Shown piece after piece: positions 1-4,831 of a stretch of 14,165 nt of DNA; the stretch's first letter is position 1; each line of letters begins with the position of its first letter. Location: contig QGUY01000083.1 in the NCBI GenBank assembly GCA_003242315.1, forward strand, positions 1 to 14,165. Reading direction: 5' to 3'. The stretch is from Bacteroidota bacterium (GTDB lineage: Bacteria > Bacteroidota > Bacteroidia > Cytophagales > Cyclobacteriaceae). The position numbers were made by a program, and so were the translations under genes. The notes beneath the pieces are model-generated. The model was not told the origin of the DNA. It saw only the letters and a list, made by a program, of their open reading frames with translations, and did no database searches.

Positions 1-2
1 CG

Positions 3-803
3 TCGATCGAAGAAAACAATGACATTGATTCTGAAAGCCGCGGCCACAAACCCCACATCACGATTGGTCCGATCCGCGGCGACATCGAATTTCAAAACGT
101 TGAGTTTGCCTACGAGGAAAACAAGCCCGTTCTGCACGGCATCAGCTTTAAGTCGCCAGCAGGCACAGTGACAGCGCTCGTGGGCACGTCAGGATCCGGA
201 AAGACTACGATTGCAGGGTTGGTTGCGACCTTCATCACTCCTACATCCGGTACAGTCACCGTCGACGGTTACGATTTGAGCAAAGTCTCCCTTTCCAGTT
301 ATCGCAGTCAGCTTGGCGTTGTTTTGCAGGACGACTTCCTTTTTGAAGGCACGATTCGCGAAAACATTCGATTCCCTCGACCCAACGCCACGGATGAAGA
401 AATTGAACATGCCGCCGCTGCTGCCTACGTGAATGAATTTGCGTCGCGTTTTGAACAAGGCCTCGACACGGTGATCGGCGAGCGCGGCGTGAAACTGTCG
501 GGCGGTCAACGCCAGCGAATTGCCATAGCGCGCGCCATCCTCGCCAATCCAAGGATTCTCATCCTGGATGAGGCTACGTCCAACCTCGACACAGAAAGCG
601 AATCCTTCATACAAAAAAGCCTTTCAACATTAATGAAAGGCCGTACCACTTTTGTCATTGCCCACCGTCTCAGCACGATTCGTCAAGCCGATCAAATCCT
701 CGTCATCGAACAAGGTCGCATCGCCGAACGCGGAACTCATGATGAGCTTATTGCAGCAAAGGGAAGGTATTATGAGTTGTATACGTATCAGGCGCGGATT
801 TGA
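3..803 (+). CDS. ABC exporter, C-terminal ATPase domain (partial at 5' end)
   Basis: This is the nucleotide-binding half of an MsbA/ABCB-type exporter that uses ATP hydrolysis to move a substrate, often lipid or drug, across the inner membrane. The frame is open from base 3, so the membrane domain and true start lie outside the window; a GTG at 168 is internal, because conserved ABC sequence (GDIEFQNVEFAY, the A-loop tyrosine) precedes it. In order are Walker A GTSGSGKT (from 183), the Q-loop VVLQDD (about 318-335), the signature LSGGQ (495-509), Walker B ILILDEATSNLD (from about 555) and the switch histidine in VIAHRLS (663-665). All catalytic elements look intact. Two consecutive TGA codons (801-806) end the gene. 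No clear terminator follows; the repeat array starts about 65 bases later. The family is certain; the substrate cannot be told from this part. Confidence 0.95.
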   Translation, partial: SIEENNDIDSESRGHKPHITIGPIRGDIEFQNVEFAYEENKPVLHGISFKSPAGTVTALVGTSGSGKTTIAGLVATFITPTSGTVTVDGYDLSKVSLSSYRSQLGVVLQDDFLFEGTIRENIRFPRPNATDEEIEHAAAAAYVNEFASRFEQGLDTVIGERGVKLSGGQRQRIAIARAILANPRILILDEATSNLDTESESFIQKSLSTLMKGRTTFVIAHRLSTIRQADQILVIEQGRIAERGTHDELIAAKGRYYELYTYQARI

Positions 804-867
804 TGATGTGTTTAGGCGTTTACGTACGTATGTGTTTATGTTGGGAAGAGGAACGCGAGGGTAGGAA

Positions 868-1260
868 ATGTGTTGATGTGCTGATGTGTTGAGGTGTTGA
901 TGTTGTCTGTGCTTAAAAGGATGTGCAAGGAAAAAGGGGTTTTGGGTTCATCGTAGGATAGATGCGGGTGGGGTCCCTTTAGGGAATCAAAGGGTGTGCG
1001 GTGGGGGGAAGGTGTTGATGTGCTGATGTGTTGATGTGTTGAGGTGTTGATGTTGTCTGTGATTAAAGAGATGTGCAGGGAAAAAGGGGTTTTAGGTTCA
1101 TAGGATAGATGCGCGTGGGGTCCCTTTAGGGAATCAAAGGGTGTGCGGTGGGGGAACGTGTTGACGTGTTGATGTGTTGATGTTGTCTGTGCTTAAAAGG
1201 ATGTGCAGAGAAAAAGGGGTTTTAGGTTCATAGGATAGATGCGCATGGGGTCCCTTTGGT
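868..1260. repeat. Three-copy imperfect tandem repeat (130-150 bp units)
   Basis: The landmark tgttgtctgtg occurs at 901, 1051 and 1181, giving periods of 150 and 130 bases. Each unit starts with a variable run of tgttgatg-like octamers, continues through gatgtgca and aaaaaggggtttt, then ttca and taggatagatgcg, and reaches tggggtcccttt. Units 1 and 2 end with a small hairpin, CCCTTT-(8)-AAAGGG (975-994 in unit 1), and a G-rich tail. Unit 3 stops at tccctttgg and lacks the second hairpin arm and tail. Unit length differences come mainly from the number of octamers, which suggests slippage. The function is unknown. Confidence 0.9.
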
Positions 1261-1294
1261 TTCACATCATTCTCTAGTTCACGTAGGTATCGGA

Positions 1295-1313
1295 GGCTGA
1301 GCCTGTCGAAGCC
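1295..1313. repeat. GGCTGAGCCTGTCGAAGCC dispersed-repeat-like segment
   Basis: The 19-mer has GGCT and AGCC ends and an internal GGCTgAGCC palindrome. From memory, the core cttcgacaggctcag is a very common short intergenic sequence in many bacterial genomes. Only one copy is visible here, so the repeat nature rests on recognition and not on this window. Confidence 0.5.
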
Positions 1314-1342
1314 GTGTTTAAGTGGGCAGGCCATGATCTGTA

Positions 1343-1376
1343 CCTCCCTTTGCGCCTTCGTGTCTTTGCGGTGAAT
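1343..1376. repeat. CTTTGCGCC/TTCGTGTCTTTGCGG dispersed-repeat-like segment
   Basis: The segment is built from internally similar pieces, ctttgcgcc, ttcgtgt and ctttgcggtgaa. It resembles a short family I recall between genes in Bacteroidota genomes, with the complement rich in accgcaaagac-like units. A single copy is present here, so assignment is by recognition only. Confidence 0.4.
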
Positions 1377-1484
1377 GGCTTAGATGTAACTGCGTTATTA
1401 CCAGCCATTTCTTAAAATAATCCACAAATTCCTGTAGTTTTTCCCCGGGTAGCATCACTCATTGGTAAAAATGAGAAAATCTCC

Positions 1485-1985
1485 ATGAAGGAAGCTTTGG
1501 ACCAGGCGTTTCTCAGCGAGGTAAACCAGAATCTCGGCATAGCGCACAAGGTGGCCCGCCTGTATTTCGCGGACCCGGATGAACGTGACGACGTCATACA
1601 GGAAATGATGTATCAGCTCTGGCGTTCCTATCCGCGGTTCAACAAGCAGTCAAAGTTCTCGACGTGGATGTACAGCGTATGCCTGAACACAGCGCTTACC
1701 TATGTGCGGAAAAGCAGCCGGCGAAAATCCGAACCGCTATCTGAAACCCATATGCAGATTGCTGACCCGGGTTCAGAAAACAAGGAGGAAAAGATCGCAC
1801 GGATGTACCAGGCTATCGGTACACTTTCACCCCTGAACCGCGCCATCGTCATGCTGTACCTCGACGACCTCAGCTATGAAGAGATCGCCTCCGTTACCGG
1901 ACTTACGAAGACCAACGTTGGCGTAAGACTGGTGCGAATCAAAAGCGAACTGGAGAAGAAAATGAAACTCACGGAAGAAAATTGA
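1485..1985 (+). CDS. ECF-type RNA polymerase sigma factor
   Basis: A sigma-70 family protein of the extracytoplasmic function class, which directs RNA polymerase to a small regulon in response to a signal. At 166 residues it has the usual ECF length. Region 2 spans about residues 16-78: DERDDVIQEMMYQLWRSY binds core polymerase, and FSTWMYSVCLNTALTYVRK contacts the -10 element. A charged linker (about 80-105) leads to region 4 (about 110-160), where LSYEEIASVTGLTKTNVGVR is the helix-turn-helix for -35 recognition. The start ATG at 1485 precedes conserved region 2, and no closer alternative fits better. The stop TGA shares its A with the ATG of the next gene, implying translational coupling to the membrane protein. 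A near-consensus -7 box lies at 1435-1442. The family is secure; the signal is unknown. Confidence 0.95.
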   Translation: MKEALDQAFLSEVNQNLGIAHKVARLYFADPDERDDVIQEMMYQLWRSYPRFNKQSKFSTWMYSVCLNTALTYVRKSSRRKSEPLSETHMQIADPGSENKEEKIARMYQAIGTLSPLNRAIVMLYLDDLSYEEIASVTGLTKTNVGVRLVRIKSELEKKMKLTEEN

Positions 1986-2611
1986 TGTCAACCATGGATC
2001 AATTGAAAAAAGATTGGTCGGCTGCCCACAGTGGTACTGCCGGCACATACGACCCTGCAACGTTCACCAGGATTGTTCGCTCCCGAGTCAAGGAACACAC
2101 ACGCACCGCGATGCAATATTTCTGGGCATCGTTCGTCCTGCAGCTGATCGTTTATGCGCTGCTGAGTCATGTTATCGTTCGGTACTGGTCAGATCGTACG
2201 GTGGTGCTTCCTGCGATCCTGGGAATCGCGTTGTTTATCCCTTTCACAATTGTGCTGATGACGAAATTCAAAGCCATAGCAGCAGCGGGTAAGACGCACG
2301 ATCCGGCTGCAGGCGATGCGTCGCTAAAGGAGTACATCTTACTCCGGCGCAACATGCTGTTGAGTTTTTACCGATTCAAAAGGTGGTATGAATTCATCCT
2401 GATACCACTGGCTTCCGCGATTGGTGTGTTTATCGTCTTCGAACTCTACGTTCCCGGTGGCGTTGCCGAACATCAGTCCGTCGCCCTCACCATCCTCATC
2501 ATCACCCTCACCTCTTGTGCGTGGGCCATCCACCGCGAAAACCAGAGGAATTTCAAAGAGCCACTGGCCAGGTTTGATGAGGTGCTGAAGGAGTTTGAGC
2601 GGGAGAAGTAG
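1985..2611 (+). CDS. Four-helix membrane protein, probable sigma factor partner
   Basis: I do not recognise a named family. The 208-residue protein has a short hydrophilic N-terminus (residues 1-44) and four predicted membrane segments at about 45-65, 73-95, 136-156 and 166-184. A soluble loop (about 96-135) lies between the second and third, and a charged C-terminal tail (EPLARFDEVLKEFEREK) ends it. It starts in the stop codon of the ECF sigma factor (TGATG), so the two are very likely co-translated. By context it is probably an anti-sigma factor or a membrane sensor for the sigma factor, although no zinc-binding HxxxCxxC motif is present. ATG 1985 is chosen over the upstream TTG 1982; ATG 1994 is also possible. 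A perfect hairpin follows 18 bases after the stop. Confidence 0.85.
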   Translation: MSTMDQLKKDWSAAHSGTAGTYDPATFTRIVRSRVKEHTRTAMQYFWASFVLQLIVYALLSHVIVRYWSDRTVVLPAILGIALFIPFTIVLMTKFKAIAAAGKTHDPAAGDASLKEYILLRRNMLLSFYRFKRWYEFILIPLASAIGVFIVFELYVPGGVAEHQSVALTILIITLTSCAWAIHRENQRNFKEPLARFDEVLKEFEREK

Positions 2612-2628
2612 TAATCGGTGCTCGTGGT

Positions 2629-2653
2629 AGAGACGCGCGGTCCGCGCGTCTCT
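2629..2653. repeat. Perfect 12-bp inverted repeat (AGAGACGCGCGG / CCGCGCGTCTCT)
   Basis: Arms 2629-2640 and 2642-2653 are exactly complementary around a single T, so the folded form would have a stem of about 10 bp and a loop of about 5 bases. It lies 18 bases after the membrane protein stop. No run of T follows, so it is not a textbook intrinsic terminator, though it could protect the 3' end of the transcript. The tagagacgc...gcgtctcta design resembles dispersed hairpins I recall from Bacteroidota and cyanobacteria. Confidence 0.85.
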
Positions 2654-2704
2654 GACTTTCGATATCACACAACCCCTATGTGTTCCCATGTGTCCCTATG
2701 ATTT

Positions 2705-2733
2705 ATGTGGTTCAAGGGTCTTTCGAACCACAT
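2705..2733. repeat. Inverted repeat ATGTGGTTC / GAACCACAT
   Basis: Nine-base arms (2705-2713 and 2725-2733) are perfectly complementary with an 11-base spacer. The surrounding sequence, about 2674-2745, is a mosaic of related words (cctatgtg, cccatgtg, ccctatg, cataggttacatggg), which widens the symmetric zone. It resembles a dispersed Bacteroidota intergenic repeat with the theme ctatgtg...tggttc. It lies between the sigma factor operon and the SRPBCC gene, with no T-tract. Confidence 0.7.
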
Positions 2734-2814
2734 AGGTTACATGGGTTTTCAAATTGTCGCAATATACCCCGGAAATTGACGCACCAGCACATCGCCATCC
2801 CCGGGATTTGACCG

Positions 2815-2822
2815 TATGTTTG
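2815..2822 (+). promoter_or_regulatory. Candidate -7 box TATGTTTG for the SRPBCC gene
   Basis: TATGTTTG matches the Bacteroidota -7 consensus TAnnTTTG at every fixed position. Transcription would start near 2826-2830, leaving a leader of about 20 bases before ATG 2850. I find no matching TTTG at the expected -33 spacing. The placement supports 2850 over the upstream in-frame codon at 2754 as the start. Confidence 0.4.
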
Positions 2823-2849
2823 AATGTGCAAAGACAAAAACCATTCGAC

Positions 2850-3284
2850 ATGAAAAAGCTTGAATTTGACATCAAAATCGATGCTCCCACACAGAAGGTA
2901 TGGGACATCCTCTGGAATGACGACACGTACCGGAAGTGGACAAGCGTTTTCCACGAAGGCTCCAGGGCGGTGAGCGACTGGAATCAAGGCAGCAAGATTT
3001 TGTTCGTCGATGGTGACGGCAATGGCATGCATTCCGTGATCGAAAAGAAAGTGCCCAACAAGGAGATGGTTTTTCTCCATCTCGGAGAAATTATCAATGG
3101 CGAAGAACGTCCCGGTGATCCAAAGGCGGGTTGGGGAGAATCAAGGGAATCATACTACCTGGAGCAAGACGGATCCGTTACGGTACTCAAGGTTAAGCTC
3201 GACTCTCCCGATGAGTACGCAGATTACTTCACTACAACGTTCCCCAAGTCGCTTGAAAAGGTGAAAGAACTCGCCGAAAACTGA
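2850..3284 (+). CDS. SRPBCC/AHSA1-like domain protein
   Basis: A single-domain protein of 144 residues with the START/SRPBCC (AHSA1, polyketide cyclase-like) helix-grip fold, a hydrophobic pocket binding small ligands or partner proteins. The typical N-terminus is present: a first strand MKKLEFDIKIDAPTQKVWDIL, then W and the NDDTYRKWTSVFHEGS segment. After the strands the long C-terminal helix is FPKSLEKVKELAEN. No signal peptide is seen, so it is probably cytoplasmic. The frame extends upstream to 2754, but those 32 residues (APAHRHPRDL...) are unlike the family and overlap the candidate -7 box, so ATG 2850 is preferred. The next gene follows after 42 bases in the same direction and is probably co-transcribed. 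The ligand and role are unknown. Confidence 0.88.
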   Translation: MKKLEFDIKIDAPTQKVWDILWNDDTYRKWTSVFHEGSRAVSDWNQGSKILFVDGDGNGMHSVIEKKVPNKEMVFLHLGEIINGEERPGDPKAGWGESRESYYLEQDGSVTVLKVKLDSPDEYADYFTTTFPKSLEKVKELAEN

Positions 3285-3326
3285 TCGAACTGCAATTACT
3301 TAAACTCAATAAAATTAAGAACCCCC

Positions 3327-3812
3327 ATGAAAAAGATCGAACAAAAGATCGTACCCTTCCTGTGGTTCGATAACAACGGCGAAGAAGCGATCAACTTCTA
3401 CACCTCAATTTTCAAAGATTCGAAAATCCTCGAGATCAGTCGCTTCGGAGAATCAGGACCCGGCCCTGCCGGAACAATGATGGCCGCACGGTTTATCCTC
3501 GCGGGCCAGGAATTCAATGCCCTCAATGGCGGACCGCTTTTCAAGTTCAATGAAGCCGTCTCGTTCCTCGTCAAGTGTGAAACACAGGAAGAGATCGACT
3601 ACTTCTGGGGAAAACTAACGGAGGGTGGTGAAGAACAACCTTGCGGATGGCTGAAGGACAAGTACGGTCTCTCCTGGCAGATCATCCCTCCTGTGCTGGA
3701 CCGCATGCTGAGCGACCCCGACAGGGAAAAAGCCGACCGCGTTATGCAGGCGATGATGAAGATGAAGAAGATCGACATCCGGGCACTTGAGGACGCGTAT
3801 GCGCATGCTTAG
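3327..3812 (+). CDS. VOC superfamily protein, PhnB-like
   Basis: A 161-residue protein of the vicinal oxygen chelate (glyoxalase/bleomycin resistance) superfamily, in the branch named after PhnB and 3-demethylubiquinone methyltransferase-like domains. The hallmark opening is KIVPFLWFDNNGEEAINFYTSIF, followed by GPAGTMMAARFILAGQEF, ALNGGP, then the repeat half ending in CGWLKDKYGLSWQIIPP and a C-terminal LSDPDREKADRVMQAMMKM helix. Full length for the family, cytoplasmic. Members of this branch often lack an assigned reaction, and automatic names such as methyltransferase should be distrusted. It follows the SRPBCC gene by 42 bases; such domain pairs are common in Bacteroidota stress or auxiliary clusters. 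A perfect 16-bp hairpin starts three bases after its TAG stop. Confidence 0.92.
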   Translation: MKKIEQKIVPFLWFDNNGEEAINFYTSIFKDSKILEISRFGESGPGPAGTMMAARFILAGQEFNALNGGPLFKFNEAVSFLVKCETQEEIDYFWGKLTEGGEEQPCGWLKDKYGLSWQIIPPVLDRMLSDPDREKADRVMQAMMKMKKIDIRALEDAYAHA

Positions 3813-3814
3813 TT

Positions 3815-3858
3815 GCAGATGCAGACGCAGTTCGCCGCCCAGCTGCGTCTGCATCTGC
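3815..3858. repeat. 16-bp perfect hairpin of GCAGNN hexamers, 3' of the VOC gene
   Basis: Left arm GCAGATGCAGACGCAG (3815-3830) and right arm CTGCGTCTGCATCTGC (3843-3858) are exactly complementary with a 12-base loop. The right side continues as ctctgcgtctg, a further partial unit. It lies between the convergent VOC and desaturase genes and could act as a two-way transcription barrier, although no T-tract is present. A relative lies at 4760-4828. Confidence 0.9.
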
Positions 3859-3899
3859 CTCTGCGTCTGTAACCACAACGGCCTCTGCCCAAATTCGCG

Positions 3900-4718
3900 T
3901 CATTCCATGCCTAAATCAACCGTCTCGCGAGGCCCCCGGCGCTCAGGCGTTGTCACATCCTTACCCCGCAGCATATCCCAAATTCTTGACGATGCACCGT
4001 GATAGAATCCCGTGTCGTGTTCAAAATCCTTCGGGTTGCGGAATGTGCCGAAGATGATATCGAACAGCGGCAAGTCGGAATAATTGTACCGATGTATGCC
4101 TTGAGCGTGATGGAAGGTATGGCTTTCGGGGCGTTGGATGATATAACCTAACCACCTCGGCGTTTTGATGTTCGCGTGTTGGAAGATGGCGAAGAAGTTG
4201 GTTACCAATATCATCACAGTGATAGCTTGCGGTGTCAATGCCGCGACGAGGCTGAAGCATACGCTACTCAGTGTAATCCAACCCAGCATGTCGAAAGGAC
4301 TGAAGTAAAAGGCACCGTACGTGTCAAGACGTTCCGCGCTGTGGTGCATTTGATGGAACGTCCTCCACAGGAAGTTGCTCCTGTGCAGGCTGTAGTGCCA
4401 GACAAACACTCCAAACTCGTACAGCAACACGGCGAAGATGCCACCCCACACCGTGCCCAGTGACGTGAGGTCGAAAAGCCGGTACGGCTCAAGCAGGGGG
4501 TTAATGAAGATCGGCAGATACGCCGACATGTAGAAGAAGCAGAGGAACGCCAGGATACCCCTGATCCTCCAGTTTTTCACCTTAGGAAGTTCCCTTCCAG
4601 GAAAAAACGCCTCCCACAGCATCAGGCCCGCGTACATGGCCAGGACAATCAGTGAAATAGGGTCTAGTAGAATTTCCAATGGTGTTGGCATAGTCTTTTG
4701 TTTTGTTTCCAACACCAT
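3900..4718 (-). CDS. Sterol desaturase / fatty acid hydroxylase family protein
   Basis: An integral membrane di-iron enzyme of the fatty acid hydroxylase superfamily, which uses oxygen to hydroxylate or desaturate lipids. The histidine clusters are clear: HYSLH (residues 108-112), HQMHH (122-126), H181 in FQHANIKTP, and HTFHH (200-204) followed by YNYSDLPLFDIIFGTF. Hydrophobic segments lie at about 20-37, 53-72, 88-106 and 145-180. The 272-residue length is normal. The first ATG (4718) is used, but an in-frame ATG at 4691 gives MPTPLEILL and could be the real start. An 11-bp inverted repeat covers both codons. It is transcribed toward the VOC gene, 87 bases apart, and reads away from the heme lipoprotein gene upstream on the same strand. 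The lipid substrate cannot be told. Confidence 0.93.
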   Translation of the reverse strand: MVLETKQKTMPTPLEILLDPISLIVLAMYAGLMLWEAFFPGRELPKVKNWRIRGILAFLCFFYMSAYLPIFINPLLEPYRLFDLTSLGTVWGGIFAVLLYEFGVFVWHYSLHRSNFLWRTFHQMHHSAERLDTYGAFYFSPFDMLGWITLSSVCFSLVAALTPQAITVMILVTNFFAIFQHANIKTPRWLGYIIQRPESHTFHHAQGIHRYNYSDLPLFDIIFGTFRNPKDFEHDTGFYHGASSRIWDMLRGKDVTTPERRGPRETVDLGME

Positions 4719-4719
4719 T
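4678..4719 (-). promoter_or_regulatory. Inverted repeat across the desaturase start region
   Basis: On the plus strand AATGGTGTTGG (4678-4688) and CCAACACCATT (4709-4719) are perfectly complementary, 11 bp each, with a 20-base spacer. In the mRNA the ATG at 4718 lies in one arm, and the alternative ATG at 4691 lies in the loop end next to the other arm. The structure could regulate translation initiation or start choice. Confidence 0.65.
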
Positions 4720-4721
4720 TG

Positions 4722-4747
4722 CGTAAGGCTAGAACTTACGATGTAAG
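4722..4747. promoter_or_regulatory. Cluster of GTAAG/CTTAC half-sites upstream of the desaturase
   Basis: CGTAAG (4722-4727) and CTTACG (4735-4740) form a perfect 6-bp dyad with 7-base spacing. CTTAC (4735-4739) and GTAAG (4743-4747) form a second dyad with 3-base spacing. Three half-sites within 26 bases directly before a start codon fit a regulator binding site, but no regulator is known here and chance is possible. Confidence 0.35.
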
Positions 4748-4759
4748 CACCTGTGTTCA

Positions 4760-4828
4760 GATGCAGATGCAGTCGCAGACGCAGGCTCTGGGCTCGATTG
4801 CAACTGCGTCTGCATCTGCAACTGCAAC
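4760..4828. repeat. 25-bp imperfect hairpin of GCAGNN hexamers, 3' of the heme lipoprotein gene
   Basis: Arms 4760-4784 and 4804-4828 pair at 21 of 25 positions with a 19-base spacer; the inner ten (GCAGACGCAG / CTGCGTCTGC) are perfect. It shares the core GCAGATGCAGACGCAG, read on the minus strand, with the hairpin at 3815-3858. It begins three bases after the TAG stop of the minus-strand heme lipoprotein gene, the same placement as the other copy after the VOC stop. Confidence 0.85.
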
Positions 4829-4831
4829 TAA

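Larger units (their letters stand above)
804..1484. other. 681-bp non-coding region with repeats
   Basis: No convincing gene lies between the ABC exporter and the sigma factor. The first 65 bases are GT-rich (tacgtacgtatgtgtttatg). A three-copy tandem repeat fills about 868-1260. After it come a GGCTGAGCCTGTCGAAGCC segment (1295-1313) and a segment resembling a dispersed intergenic repeat (1343-1376). The last 100 bases are more AT-rich and should hold the sigma factor promoter; TAGTTTTT at 1435-1442 is seven of eight to the Bacteroidota -7 consensus TAnnTTTG, without a clear -33 box. A 66-codon open frame on the minus strand (1134-1334) crosses repeat unit boundaries and is not credible as a gene. 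Confidence 0.8.

Noticed and set aside
868..1260. Possible CRISPR array
   Set aside because: The repeated units are 130-150 bases, directly adjacent and similar over their entire length; there are no uniform unique spacers and no cas genes.
1134..1334. 66-codon minus-strand frame in the repeat region
   Set aside because: It is composed of the tandem repeat unit and the following repeat-like segment, with no conserved protein features.
2629..2653. Classic intrinsic terminator
   Set aside because: The stem is strong but is followed by gactttcgat and not a T-run, so it is listed as a repeat hairpin instead.
2754..2849. Longer N-terminus for the SRPBCC protein
   Set aside because: The 32 extra residues do not resemble the family, start from a non-ATG codon and overlap a perfect -7 box; MKKLEFDIKID at 2850 is the standard family start.
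3815..4828. Desaturase gene as cargo of a composite mobile element between two inverted repeats
   Set aside because: No transposase or target-site duplication is seen, each repeat is itself a self-contained hairpin, and their placement is explained by the adjacent stop codons.
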